Assembly: GCA_014925825.1 (NCBI GenBank)
Contig: JACGCK010000010.1
Span: forward strand, 682,001-746,000
DNA: 64,000 bases
Direction of reading: 5' to 3'
Source: Pholiota molesta
Taxonomy: Eukaryota > Basidiomycota > Agaricomycetes > Agaricales > Strophariaceae
Notes under the pieces: generated by a model
Database searches by the model: none
What the model saw: only the letters and a program-made list of their open reading frames with translations
What the model was told of the DNA's origin: nothing
Translations under genes and position numbers: made by a program
In this document: one piece after another, positions 1 through 11,502 of the stretch
Position numbering within the stretch: the first letter of the stretch is position 1
How the letters are laid out: the number at the start of each line of letters is the position of its first letter

Positions 1-79
1 ATTGGGAATTGAACCCAACACCTCTCGCAAACCATGTTAAATGCTAAGCGAGCGTGATAACCAACTACACCATGTGCCC
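1..79 (-). tRNA. tRNA-Ala(AGC), 3' end cut by window edge
   Basis: On the minus strand the gene begins GGGCACATGG and has a good B box (GGTTCAATTCC). The anticodon stem CTCGC/GCGAG encloses loop TTAGCA followed by a 12-nt intron and T38, so the anticodon is AGC. The last seven bases of the mature 3' end lie outside the window. It belongs to a set of seven near-identical copies in this window. In complete copies the acceptor stem carries the G3-U70 pair that defines alanine tRNAs. Confidence 0.9.
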
Positions 80-239
80 TTACGAAAGTATACACATCGA
101 TTCATAGACAGTACTGATTAACACTGTGTAAATTGTTACCGTGATTCAAATCAACAGTTTAAACTTTAAACTTTAAAGTTAAAAATTGAATTCCAGAAAA
201 CGTTCCTTCATCTGACATTCGTTGAAGAGCGTAAAAAGA

Positions 240-329
240 TGGACGCATTGGGAATTGAACCCAACACCTCTCGCAAACCATGAATATTGAATGCTAAGCG
301 AGCGTGATAACCAACTACACCATGTGCCC
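240..329 (-). tRNA. tRNA-Ala(AGC) with 16-nt intron
   Basis: Complete gene: acceptor GGGCACA/TGCGTCC with G3-U70 and an A5-C68 mismatch, D arm, anticodon stem CTCGC/GCGAG, loop TTAGCA interrupted after position 37 by a 16-nt intron, and T arm TTGGG/CCCAA. A run of five T residues just 3' of the discriminator A (minus strand) serves as the Pol III terminator. Confidence 0.93.
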
Positions 330-503
330 CGTTGAATAAGGTTCACATCTTCGTTCCCCGACTGCACTCCGCTATATCTCCGACGCGGTTGGTGTGCGGC
401 CGATCCTCCCAAGATCCTCCTATCCAGCCAACCACAGCATGAGAAGTCGAAGGATGGACTTCTTCCCTTCGACGCCGCAATCGCACACTTGTGCACAACC
501 GTC

Positions 504-1735
504 ATGGCACCCTCTTATCGCCGTCTGCAGCAATATGCGATAGGAATCAGTATTCTCAGTATTCTCTACAATACCGCAGAGGGTGCAGTTTCTGTTGGAT
601 TGGGCAGCGAATCGTCGTCTCGTTCGCTTGTATTTTTTGGCGTACAGTCGGCCATAGAGGTCATATCCGCTGCCATTGTGCTATGGAGGTTCAAGAAAGT
701 CGCCCTACCAGGCGAGGAGAGGGCTGTGAATTTAGGCGCCAAGGAGCTAAGGCATGTCACTTTTCGACACAATTATTGCCGTCTTGCAAACTCAACTAAT
801 ATATAAATTATTCAGAATCGAAAAATATGCCTCGGCTACCATCGGCGCGCTGCTCGTTGCTCTTTCTCTTGGAACTGAGATATCTGCTATCGTCTCTCTG
901 TCATCTCACCAACACCCAGACTCGTCCAATGCCTCCCTCATCGTCTCTGCCTCCGCCCTCGTCCTGATGATAGGCATATGGCTGCCCAAACGCTACCTCG
1001 CCCGTGCACTGGACAGCAGCGTGATGGCAGGCGAAGCGACTTGCTCTTTATCTTGCATTCAGATTACCATCGTTCTCTTCATCGGATCCCTGGTTTTCAG
1101 GCTGTGGTCCGGAGGATGGTGGGTCGACAGCGCGACCTCAATTATTTTAGGGTTTCTGTTCTTCTGGGAGGGATACAAGATCATCAAGTGGGTCAGAGAC
1201 CCGAACTTCGATGGCGGATGCTGCAAGGAGTGTCGCGACGTCGGTGCCGCAGAGGAACTGGGCGAGTGTTATCGGGATTTATGTGAATGCTGTGCTGAGA
1301 AGAGTGAGTGTAAAGAGGCGGGGGAATGCAAATGCAGTCCTACGAGCGCAGGCGAAGAAGTAGGTTTACTTTTACTTCTTTCGGCAGCGCGTGGCTGATT
1401 TCACCATTTGGAGGCTATCGCGACTACCTGCTGCTCGTCTCCTAGTACCGATGGGTCCAAATGCTGTACACATGAGCTCGTCAAAGGGACTCGACCTAAA
1501 CCTGTTAGTGCATTTCTGCGTTATCACCGTTCTTCGCCTGCTAACCACATTATTTGGTTCTATCCAGGCTGGCACGTGTGCAAGCAATGTTGGTCCCTCT
1601 GCAAAACCCAAGATCGATAAATGTTGTTCAAACGACTGCGCTGCGGAAACGGAAAGCCCACATTCGAAGGAATCCACCAATGTGCAAGGTTCCAGGACTC
1701 CTTCGCCTGCCAGTGCGTGTTGCAGCGATTGCTGA
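504..1735 (+). CDS. CDF-like multipass membrane protein with cysteine-rich tail
   Basis: Proposed exons 504-751, 816-1359, 1414-1479, 1568-1735 (341 aa). The first 210 residues hold about six hydrophobic segments and the signature SLVFFGVQSAIEV, which resembles fungal cation-efflux (CDF-type) membrane proteins, so a role in metal-ion transport is likely but inferred. The last 129 residues contain 21 cysteines, many as CC, CXC or CXXC (for example LCECCAEKSEC and the final ACCSDC), which looks like a metal-binding tail. Frame continuity requires the first intron to start with GC (AAG^GCATGT) and end at AG 815, joining ELR to IEKYASATIG. The other introns are GT-AG and phase 0. An upstream in-frame start at 489 is possible; 504 is chosen because the match to a hydrophobic N-terminus starts there. 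Substrate unknown. Confidence 0.72.
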
Positions 1736-2168
1736 ACGAGGGCATGGCCAGAGTGCGAAATCGAAGAATCAAGGTCTATTCGTCTTTCATTTTCCGAATG
1801 TATTATATGGTGTACCAATGGAATAAACAGTAACTTGAATTTGTTTTTGCAATTTGAATATGGTGGAGATACAAAAAGCAATCACGATTCCGGAAATCCA
1901 AGACACCGGAAAACTTAAAGACATCTCAAAGTACCTACTACCCAGCATACCGACCGTCGACCAAGGGAGCTACGATAACGATCGCCCAAGATCTATTCGA
2001 CACCTAGACTCAATTCATGAAGGCCAGCACCTTGCAAGCCGTCTGCAGGTATCGACGTACCATACAGAAAATAAATATGAATTTTATACAGTAACATAAT
2101 ACATTATATGAATCATGATATTCAATTCCTTCAAAGTTCACAATCAGAAAAGAGAGGAGCAAAAACTG
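1736..2168. other. Intergenic, no gene seen
   Basis: AT-rich spacer between the Cys-tailed membrane protein and a tRNA-Ala gene. Short open frames here have no coding character. It presumably holds the 3' UTR of the upstream gene. Confidence 0.5.
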
Positions 2169-2273
2169 TGGACGCATTGGGAATTGAACCCAACACCTCT
2201 CGCATATCATGTACTCTGGACAAATTCTAGGTGTATGCTAAGCGAGCGTGATAACCAACTACACCATGTGCCC
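2169..2273 (-). tRNA. tRNA-Ala(AGC) with long 31-nt intron
   Basis: Same mature sequence as the other AGC copies, including the A5-C68 mismatch and G3-U70. The intron after position 37 is about 31 nt rather than 11-16 nt. That intron is almost identical (one visible difference, T/C) to the intron of the copy at 30024-30128, so these two copies share a recent common ancestor although their flanks differ. A T-run terminator follows. Confidence 0.92.
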
Positions 2274-2359
2274 CTTGAACGTACATTTGGACATACACAA
2301 TTGGCAAATGCAGTGCAATAGTTTCTAGTTATAGAGTCTAGACGGATGAGCGTCTCTTT

Positions 2360-2387
2360 AAGCGCCCGTGGCGATCAATGGGCGCTT
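2360..2387. repeat. Perfect 8-bp stem-loop carrying the dispersed TGGGCGCTT motif
   Basis: AAGCGCCC at 2360-2367 and its exact complement GGGCGCTT at 2380-2387 are separated by 12 nt. The right arm is one of nine TGGGCGCTT occurrences in the window. No transcript or gene is evident around it. Confidence 0.6.
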
Positions 2388-2548
2388 GTGTGGAGGCGAA
2401 ACTCAGGTTGGCAATTGCGTCCGTCTACATAGTACCGTTACTAGTCTAGAGTACTATGTACATTGCATTGTAATGATTATTATGATTGTATACATGACAT
2501 CTGATTGTAAATTTTGTAATTGTACCACAGAGGGAAAAGCAAAAAGGA

Positions 2549-2636
2549 TGGACACATTGGGAATTGAACCCAACACCTCTCGCAATCACACCATTTAATG
2601 CGAAGCAAGCGCGATAACCAACTACACTATGTGCCC
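2549..2636 (-). tRNA. tRNA-Ala(CGC) isoacceptor
   Basis: Clearly related to the AGC copies, but the anticodon loop reads TTCGCA, giving anticodon CGC for the GCG codon. The anticodon stem is CTTGC/GCGAG with one T-G wobble. Its acceptor stem is fully paired (GGGCACA/TGTGTCC, G3-U70 kept, A5-U68 restored). A roughly 13-nt intron follows position 37. A T-run lies 3' of the gene. This is a functional-looking isoacceptor, not a decayed copy. Confidence 0.88.
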
Positions 2637-3014
2637 TGTGAGGCTCCCTTTCCAAGGCGCTCACCGGTTACGATTCCTCTGATTTCCGTCCAAAACGCAC
2701 ACGAAGATAGGCCCTTGGAAGATTTCTGGGCGCTTGCTGAGGATTTGACGGAAGGTTCGTATTCACATCTAAGTATAACGAGGCGTAGAAGGGTCCTAAA
2801 CAACTAATGAATACATTGATACTACACTAATGATAACCAAGATACACCGCTCGGTGGATAAAATAAAACAATACATGTCTAGTGTCCATTTTCACCACCG
2901 TGGAATATCGGAAAAGACGAAAGCAAGAAGAAGGAAAAAGAAAGAAAAAAGAGGAGAGGAATGCAGAGTATACCGCTAGGTTCAATCAATTCAGCCAAAG
3001 GAGAGAAGACAGTG
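2637..3014. other. Intergenic with purine-rich tract, no gene seen
   Basis: Spacer between tRNA-Ala(CGC) and the 3' end of the oxidoreductase gene. Positions about 2925-2965 are almost pure A/G. The second TGGGCGCTT copy on this side is at 2727-2735. No coding region is supportable. Confidence 0.5.
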
Positions 3015-4519
3015 CTACACGTGAGCGTAATCAAGAGGCGTTGATTCCTCCTTCTCGCATTGCGCCGGCAGCCCAATGCTCTTGCGGGCGAGCCCGACCA
3101 TCAAGTCGACGGACTTGACATAGCGCGTAAAGTGCCCGCCGAACGTGAGGCCCCAAAGGTATCCGAGATACGATGCGCCCCCTCCCTAAAACAACCCCAA
3201 TCAGCCACAACTTTTCCCTCAAAAAACAATCAATAAAAGCTCGCATACCCGCCCGATGCTGATAGCCAATATCTCGGGACAGTTCTTGTACGCCCGTTTG
3301 GGAAGGCGGCCGTCGAGGTAGCTCATCACGTTGCTGATGACCACCGGCGCGTGGCCCATCGAGATCTTGGTGAGCTGCTTGGCCTCCGGCCAGTCGATGA
3401 CGTCCCCGAGCGCGAAGATGTTGTGGTGGCCCTCGACCTGCAGCGTCGGGGTCACTTTCACGTAGCCGCGGTCGGTCAGCACAGAGGGGCGGAGGAACTT
3501 GAGCAGGGAGGTGTTCGGACGTCCGCCGCGGGCGTAGATCTGATGCAGGAATAATGAAGGGATTGGAAATGGTTGGTAGAGCAGAGATCTTACGAGTAAG
3601 TCGCATGGGAGGGACATCCCGCTGCTTGTTTGTACGGATCCCTGGGGGTTTGGAGTGCCTTCGATGGTGTCGCTGAAGAGAATGTTCACGCCCCGCCGAC
3701 GCACACGGCTTTCAACATCAACTCTAAATATATTTGGGTACATATCCCCGAGTAATAAACGATTGGCCTGAACGATGGTGATGTCTTTAGACTTCAGGAT
3801 CAAGCCCGTGTGAATTAGGCGCCGAGGAATGAAAAAGCAAGAGTGACATTGCTCACAGGGTAAGAATCCTTGATCTCCCCGGATACTTCTAAAACCTCCG
3901 AGCTCAGCTATTGATTTCTCAAAAGGCGCCTCAAATGCTTACCTATGCCCACCGCTCCACCTCCTGCGATTACAATTCGTTGAGCATCTCGAATTTTCTC
4001 ACGCCAGCTTGATACATGTTCCCTCAAGGCGGTTTCTTCGTTTGGGAATGCAAGATGGCCGACCCAGGTGGATCCAGTAGCGATAACCAGGGCATCGTAA
4101 GTCACTGTTTGCCCGCCTTCAAGGACGACGAAGCCGCCGCGCGAGACGAGAGGGTCCTTGTTCTCCTCGATGGAAGAGACCGTGCCGATCTTGATCTCTC
4201 CAGGAAAGTTACCGAATATTTTGTTGTAAGACATAAAGACGGAGCTGAGAGGCGCATCTGGGCTCGCTAAGAGTCGCAGCGTGCCAGGCAGGTATATATG
4301 ACAAGGTCTTGAGGTGATGAGGACCAGCCGATGCTTGGTTTTGTCGAGCTTCGAAGCAAGCCCACGAACGACTGCAGCCAAGTAGATGTCAGTCAGATCC
4401 ACTGTGAGAACGACGCTGTCAGATGAAGGCTGCTCGCCTGCTGCTCCTGCTATTCCGCCTCCTATGATGACCACCGAGAGGCGAGCGTCTGCTCGAATCT
4501 GTCCAGATAGCGTGCTCAT
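3015..4519 (-). CDS. AMID/AIF2/FSP1-like FAD-dependent oxidoreductase
   Basis: Six exons: 4438-4519, 3943-4371, 3857-3888, 3594-3791, 3249-3539, 3015-3185 (400 aa). A dinucleotide-binding GGGIAG lies near residue 20, a second GGGAVGIEVSGEI near 175 and the FAD-contacting ALGDVIDW near 300; these are the hallmarks of apoptosis-inducing-factor-like pyridine nucleotide-disulphide oxidoreductases. The C-terminus (YLGYLWGLTFGG) is the hydrophobic end typical of fungal AMID-like proteins. Predicted activity is NAD(P)H oxidation with a quinone-type acceptor, membrane-associated; this is inferred from family. Intron 1 (4372-4437) appears to be GC-AG: removing it joins GGGIAGAA to VVRGLA as in the family. 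It is 66 nt with no stop, so retention would add 22 residues. Start 4519 is preferred over an in-frame ATG 60 nt upstream because the Rossmann motif sits near the N-terminus in the family. Confidence 0.85.
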
Positions 4520-4954
4520 TCTGTGCCAGTGGTAAGAGTTGGGGAATGGGAGAGGAGCAGTGGGGAAACCAGTTTCCACGACTCTATGTAGTTTATCTGC
4601 GCAGCTGCGTGTATATAGTGAGCAGAGATGGTGTTCCCATGAGACAAGATTGAGCCAAGTAGTCGCAGGCTAGCGTGTCCTAGGAATAGTATATTGTGTG
4701 CAGAGCGAAGATCACCATTTGGTTCTCACTTCAATGCAATTCCGGTGGGTTGCCGCCCAGCCCGACGGGCACTGCATGAGCTTCTTTGCTGTGGATGCAG
4801 TTGTTACCGTCGAAGGGCGTTTGAATAGAAAACGACGGAGATATCTCTAAATCAAGAAATTAGTTCCCACCCGACAACGTCATTCAGCCTTTGGTCTACA
4901 CGGCGACGACGATCAGTCAACTCAGTCTCCAGCAGCTGCCTTTCGACATGCAAC
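4520..4954. promoter_or_regulatory. Shared divergent promoter region
   Basis: The 435-bp interval separates the start codons of the oxidoreductase (minus) and SIN1 (plus), so both promoters lie here. No clear TATA element near either start was found. Confidence 0.5.
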
Positions 4955-7900
4955 ATGTCTCTTATTAGCGACACGGAGTGAGCGTCTCAACCCAGCTGCA
5001 CACCGTTCAATGCGGGCTTACCATCATCTTCCATAGTTTTCTCATTCACAGTCTTCGCCTGTCCTATTTGCGAGATGTCGACGATCCCTATGGTCCCAGG
5101 ATTATCTCGTTGGACCCCTCCTATCAGTCCAACCCATACATCCTCTCTGCCTCCATGACCGACGTCGACCGGTGGCCGCAGCTCGCGATGCCCTCCAGCC
5201 CAAATCTAAGCGAGGACGAGCAAGATCGCCCCCTTGGCTTCCCGGGCGCGAGGCTCAAGCACACGCAGACGATCATGGGCGGACGCACAGGCGGCCTCGG
5301 CCTCCGCGTGCACGGAAAAAGGGCGTCCACCTCGAAACGCATGTCCGTGTCCTCGCGCCAGCTCGACATGAAGAACTTCGTGTCCGATAACGCGCCCGTG
5401 CAGCAGGAGACGGGCCCCGCCGAGAAAGTGCTTGCGCAGTCTGCCCCGGGGAACGAGAGCTGGGTGAAGACCGGCGCGAAGGGCTCGAGTTCGAGCTCGC
5501 CAGAGCCGACCGTTGAGGTGCAGCAAGCGACGGCTCCAGAGGAGAATCCGGTGGCCAGGGTCGTGCAGTTTATTCCGAAATTCAAGGGTGCCGCGGAGAT
5601 GGAGGCGAGGCGGAGAGTCCGCATGGAAGCCCGCCGTCGCCCCGGTGCGCCTGTTGCACAACCACCACCTAAACTCGATTTTTCGTCTTCAGAGGATGAG
5701 GGCCCTGTCCATGAGCCGTCCCCAGATGACTCTGTGGTGGTCGTGGACAGCATGGATGAAGGAGACGAATTTGATCCGTATGTATTCATATTTTATCTAT
5801 CTGTGCAATCAACATTAAAGCCTCTTCCCAGTGTATTCGCTGCAACACGAACTGGAGCAACATCAGACAGTGCATCGGACGCGATGTCAATTTTCTCTGC
5901 AGGGACCGCGACTTCCTCAATAGCAGTCTCGTCTTCGCAAACACTCAACCGGGCCCGCCCCCGCCTGAGCCCGGTCTCAGAGCACACCAACCGCGCACCC
6001 CGCGCACCCAAACCGGACGACGGAGCGCGCAAGCGCCCCGACGCCCCCGCGCGCAGCAGGGGCGACAGCAGCACCTCCACGACCAGCACGCACGCGCACT
6101 CGCCGTCGCTCACGCAGCCGCCGCCGTCCCCGGAGAAGCTGTTCGTGCGCCGGAAGGTGCCGCCGCTCCGGCCGCTCACGTCGAGCCTCTCCGCGCTGCT
6201 CGCGTCGTCGGGCAGCTCGTCGAACCCCTTCGCGGAGATGTACGCGACCATCTCCGGGCGCGGCGAGTCCGCGGCGACGAATGTGCAGATATACTTCCCG
6301 CACGCGAGGCAGCCGCACGGGAAGGCGATGGACCTCAATGTAAGGCGCGACGCTACTGTGGAGGAGGTCATAGGGTTTGCGCTGTGGAGCTATTGGGAGA
6401 AGGGCTGGTTGCCCAAACTTGATGAGGGCCTTGCTGGGGAAGATGATCCGAAGCGGGCAACGAGGCTTTCAGCGGTGGGGTGGATTCTGAGAATTGCAGA
6501 AGACGATGGAGAAGTGGATGATGATTTCCCTCGTACGTTTGCTTTCGCTGTTCTATCTCGGAATTGTTATAACATTTTCTTAATAGCACCTGATCGGATG
6601 GAGAAAGTTACCAAGTTCTCAGAGGCATATGCCATCCTGGAAGCGACACCTACACAAAGTACGTCTGTTGGTACTCTATCATTCTCATTAATCTCAAACC
6701 TAATACGTGGTACAGTTCAACAAAATCAGATTTTGGAAGGCAAAATCCAACGGCGGCCTTCGCGGACGATCGCAAAGAAATCAGTCGACAAGCTCAACCT
6801 CCCACATCCAGCTCTCTCCGCCACAGCTCCAACGGGTGCGATATACGGGTCGAACTTTGTTACCGGTGGCCTATCGACATCATTGGGACCTTCATCAAGC
6901 CACGGGCCCCAGATATTCCTGCGGATTCACACAGCAGATGCTGTGCACATATCCACAACCATACCCGTGTATGTACTTCTGCGTTTCTCATTCCAAAAAC
7001 CAAAGCACACATCTGATATCATATTCCAGATCTGCCGGGATGTACATGCAAGAAGCGCTCGAGCTGGTATGTCGGCGCCGAAAGCTGCCGAATCCCAATG
7101 AGTATGCGCTGCTGCTCGCAGACCAGAGCATCATCCTCCCGCTCGACCGCACGGTGGCGAGCCTGGAAGGGAAGCGGGAGCTCCTGCTCGTGAAACGCAA
7201 CATGCTCCCGCAGATGGACGTCGTTATGCCGAAAGGCATCGGGAAGACGACGGATCCCAATGGTATGTACCGCCCACCCTGATCTTAGTGGAGACTTGGG
7301 CGTGGATTGATGAACTTCCTTTGTTAACCTTTCTTCAGCCTCTATTTTCAAACGGATGTCAGATACGCCGGAACAGCAATCGTCTTCGGTCCTGGATTAT
7401 ACATCAGCGTACAAGGTACTGATATACTTCTATGCAAAACTTCCGATTGTCTAACCTGTGTGTGCCTTTACAGAAATATACTATATACCGCAAGATGCCT
7501 ATGCTCGTCGCTCGACAAGAGCGCACGCTGGCAATCGACGGCGATTATATCCATGTTCGTATTATTTCCTGTAACCCCTCTCCGCCGTGACCAAAATACT
7601 GACCGCGACGCCCGAACACTTATTTATGCACAGATCATGCCATCTACCAATAAAGCGCGCGCTGTCTTCGACAACGGCAAGACATCCTCGTATCACATCA
7701 AGAGCATCGCGGACTGCCAACAGTCGGCGAAGACGTCCTCGATCTTCAAGCTTATTCTGAACCGCACGGCTGGAAACAAACGCTATGATTTCGAGGCCGA
7801 GAGCCCCAGACTTGCGGGTGCGTTATCCCTTTATTCATTTTTTATTTTGCTACGCAATGATGTTGGATTGGATGCTTACACTTGCTTGTCCTTGGGTTGT

Positions 7901-7994
7901 AGCGGAGATAGTGCAGGCGATAAAGAACCTCAAGGCGGCGCTCGATCGTTCTGGAACCGTCAACAAGTCGCGGAGGAGTCGACAGGTAGTTTGA
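4955..7994 (+). CDS. SIN1: TORC2 subunit SIN1 (Avo1/MAPKAP1 family)
   Basis: Ten exons: 4955-4977, 5037-5777, 5832-6532, 6587-6658, 6716-6968, 7030-7262, 7339-7415, 7474-7554, 7634-7817, 7903-7994 (818 aa, all phases agree). The conserved N-terminus contains FLIHSLRLSYLRDVDDPYG. A long Ser/Pro-rich disordered stretch follows. The CRIM domain spans about residues 384-512 (from NPFAEMYATISG), a ubiquitin-like Ras-binding region about 578-652 (from IFLRIHTADAV), and the SIN1-type PH domain about 698-807 (from YKKYTIYRKMPML). SIN1 scaffolds TOR complex 2 and recruits AGC kinases through CRIM, with the PH domain contacting phosphoinositides. Exon 1 is only 23 nt and ends MSLISDTD when joined. It is divergent from the AMID-like gene, with no functional link evident. 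Confidence 0.93.
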
Positions 7995-8371
7995 GCCTTG
8001 TCTACGTTTTTTTTTTGCTTCTTGTGCATATTATCGGCATATCCTCCTCTCTTTGTATTTTTATTATAGGGACCATTTGTAAATCAACAGACTTTCATCG
8101 CATCTTGGTTAATCGCAGTGCTATCTAATGCTCTTGACTCTTTTAATTGTACCTAGAACGTCAAACTGGTATGCCACTGCGAGTGGAAACACTTAAAACT
8201 TGCCTCCAACAATAACGGTGACCAGTCTTAAAAATTGTAGGTTCTCATGTTACCAAACTAGACTCACAAATTAGACCCAGATAATTACAAGAGTAGGAAA
8301 CTCATAGGAAAAAGTAATGTTAAGATGGAACGCAAGATGCGGAGAGACATAGCAAAAATGGACAAAAATGT
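7995..8371. other. Convergent 3' region, no gene seen
   Basis: 377 bp between the stop codons of SIN1 (plus) and the DUF3433-like gene (minus). It must contain both 3' UTRs. A T-rich stretch after 8005 is consistent with 3' processing of SIN1. Confidence 0.5.
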
Positions 8372-11300
8372 TCAAGCAGTCTCAGGGCCAGGCGCAGTAG
8401 CAGGTGACTTGGGAAGAGAGTTAGGCATCCGGGGCGTATGGGGCGAGCGCGGACCCGTTTGCGTCTCCGCCTTGTCCCCATTCTCCAAGCTCTGCGCAAC
8501 CGAGAACCGCTTGCTCGCCCTCCTCCCTTGCACCATGTTCATCATCGTCCTCCGCCTCCCCGGGCTCCCCGGCGGCACGTCCAAAGACGCCGGCATCTCG
8601 TACCCGTCCTCGCTGTCCATGATCAGGCGCATGGTGTCTGGATTCAGGCGGAAGCGCTTGTCCGCGAGCGCCTGCTTCAGGTCTTCCTCGGCGTGCCGCC
8701 CCGCGAGGACATCCCCGACCCCCGTCTGCGCGCCGATGGACACGGCCGAGGCGATCGTGCCGGGGAGGTGGGTGAGCCGGAGCGAGCGCCGATCGTCGAA
8801 GTGGAAGAGGTGCACGAGTGTTCCGAAGACGGCGAGAATGAGGAAGGCGACGGTGAGCAAATGTACTGCGGGAGCACTGCAGAGTGGGTTGGGTTAGCAT
8901 TGCGTTCTTGGCCAGCAGGAATCAGGATGAATAAGAAAAATACATACCTTAGCCAGACGCGCTGTTGGAAGGCCTTCACCTGGACGTTAATTGGCTCATT
9001 GTCGGAAAGGAAATATACCTCTTTTGCCACAAGTGCAAGATATAATGCCTGAGTCGAAGATTGAATACAGTGATCCCAACACCAGTAAAGATCAAACTCA
9101 CGTAGACCTCATCGGCTAACGTACTTAACGTAGCATTTTGGAAGCTGCCAAAGAAGCCTGTTGGTGTCTTCAGTGCCGCCTGATAAACACTCGCAGGTAG
9201 CTGCAGGTTAGTTGCATTTTGTCTTGCCAGCACAAACTGATCTGGGTTCGTCAGGTCGAACGCGATACCGTTGTACGCGCGGCCGTCTAAGGGGTTCCCT
9301 GTCACATTTGCGGAGGTGGAAGAGAAGTTGGACGAGGCGGTGAAGGGGCGCAACTCAGTGATGGAGGTAATGTTGCCAGTGCGGATGTCCACTCCTGCGG
9401 TCACTTCCCAGAGAGAGAAAGATGGATAGCAGAAGGTCGTTGAGGCGATTGCAGTGGGGACATATCTGCGACGAGAATAGGAATGACGTTATGTGAAACT
9501 TGCAAGGCAAAAAGTAGGAGTAAGACCTACGAAAAGAACCAAAACACGACGGGGCTGAATTCTGCTGGTGTAACATTACTGCAAGTAGGAGTATCCACAT
9601 CTAAAATAAGCGCCAAATATTTAGGAACACTTGATTACGAGATACTTAAGGTTAGCAGGAGGTAACATACCGAATTGGATTTCGCTGTTGTTTGCTACGC
9701 TGAAGGTAAATGAGCAATTGTTGAAAGATGCTTCATTGAGCCAGCCGCTGTCAGGCTGCTGTGTCATTTGCACCTATACAGCAGAGTTACGTCAATTGGC
9801 CATTAGCTGAGAATACACACACATGGTTATCTGCGTACAGGTACGGATTGACACCCTGTAAATGTCTTCAAGGCAGTAGTGTTTGCAAATGCTGTACCAT
9901 TTGTCGTTGATATTGGCAGCTGCAAGTTATACACGTTAGGTACTTTCGCAAGGAGCCAGAATAAAACCTACTTCAAACGGTGCAACAGTGTATGGTACTT
10001 GAATAAATGGCGGTGCCGGAAGGTCGTACAGGACAGATGCACCTGCATACCCAGCTCCCGACAAAAACGCTTGAAAGCACGCATAGGGGTCAGGCTCAAT
10101 GTTGATGTTGAATGGGGTGAGGGAACTCACAAGTGAGGTCGGCGAACTGTGAGTCCTGGTTCAGCCCTATTTTTGCGAGGTTTGTCATAGTCACATCTAT
10201 ACGATGCATTTATTGAGATCAGGTCGGATACATGGGAGTTAAATGAGATGCACCTGGTAACTGGATATATGTATCTTTCACCACAAGCAGAGCTGCAGCT
10301 AGTGGCTGGAAACTAAGGGTGAGGAGCGCCATCAGCGAAGCGATGGCGACCAGGTAATGCCGGTTCGCAGCTGCCCGTCTCCAGACAAAAAAGTTGCTAC
10401 GAAAGAGAAGAAAGCATGAGCAAAAACAGAAAAATCTTGGTAGGAATTTCAAGCACACACTTATCGCGGGTATAATCCAGCAACAAGCTTCGGTGAGGAG
10501 GTGAATCCCCGTGAACAAGATCAACATAAGGCTAATTGCAGCAATATGTGAGCTAGAGAGATAAAGGACTAGAAAAGCGAGTTTTTACCTGCATTTTCTT
10601 GATCTCGATATCCGTCCATGCCCATGAAGCCACGATCTGCCATAGATACATTGAGAATAGTTGGGACAATTAATCTTCCAGAGAGATACATACAAGAGCT
10701 GCTATGATGACTGGCGGCAGCGTCTACGATGTTTAGCCACGGGTCAGTCAACAGTCAGGATTATTATCAAAAATCACATACGTATGCATAATGCAAAGCC
10801 ACAGATGAATTAGACGAAGCTAGAGCAGCAGGCCAACCTGCAGCAGAAGCTCGGGCTCGAACTGACGAACAAAGAAGGAGTAAAATCGCGTACCTTGTCG
10901 CTTGTTGCTGAAGTGTAACGCAACTTCGAGCGCAATCGCAGCTGCAACCAGGAAGATAATCAATGGAACCCAGAAATATGGTCGAAGAGGTAAAGGGATC
11001 CTATTTTTCGCGTCATGTACATTCGTGGTGGGATATACTGGAGGGACACCTAAATAATATCATTGAGATGACTTGGACCATGGTAGAGATGAGTTGAGGC
11101 TGAAAAGCGGCTACATACCTATGGCCGGCGTCCTTTTTTCGTTATATGTGGCGAACTGCACGTGGTTATTATCCGATGCCTGGGCTTCATTGATAAACTT
11201 CTCGTTGGCAACCACAGAAACACTACTTGGTATGGCAGGGTTGTCTGTCTACAAGGAAGGACGTATGAGTAGGTATCCGATAATCCGAAGACATGGGTTC

Positions 11301-11502
11301 AATAGTAACATCCAGTATAACCTTTACTTACGAGGTGATATGAGAGCGTAGGGACAGGACCAGGCGTTGGATGTGTCTGGCCTGACAGAAATCCATCGCT
11401 TACACCACTTTGGTCTGAACCGCGATGATTTCCTGTTGGATTACCGCTCAAGAACGGAGGATCTCGGCTGCCCATCTGCGCCGTTGAAAGGTTGTGGTCC
11501 AT
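8372..11502 (-). CDS. Large DUF3433-like multipass membrane protein
   Basis: Many short exons. The first eight are read as 11332-11502, 11119-11248, 10894-11049, 10782-10837, 10694-10723, 10589-10636, 10461-10531, 10254-10396, all phase-consistent. Further exons continue to the stop at 8372. Membrane helices include LIIFLVAAAIALEVAL, LPPVIIAALIVASWAW and the one beginning YLVAIASLMALL. The block after helix 2 (DIEIKKMQ, PYVDLVHGD, HRSLLLDYTR) is the recurring fungal DUF3433 pattern, and the C-terminal half has a second helix (LLTVAFLILAVFG) followed by LPGTIASAVSIG. The central lumenal or extracellular part has several N-X-S/T sites. Function unknown for this family. The start at 11502 (MDHNLSTAQMG) is the first ATG in frame; an upstream non-coding or coding exon cannot be excluded. 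Confidence 0.7.
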
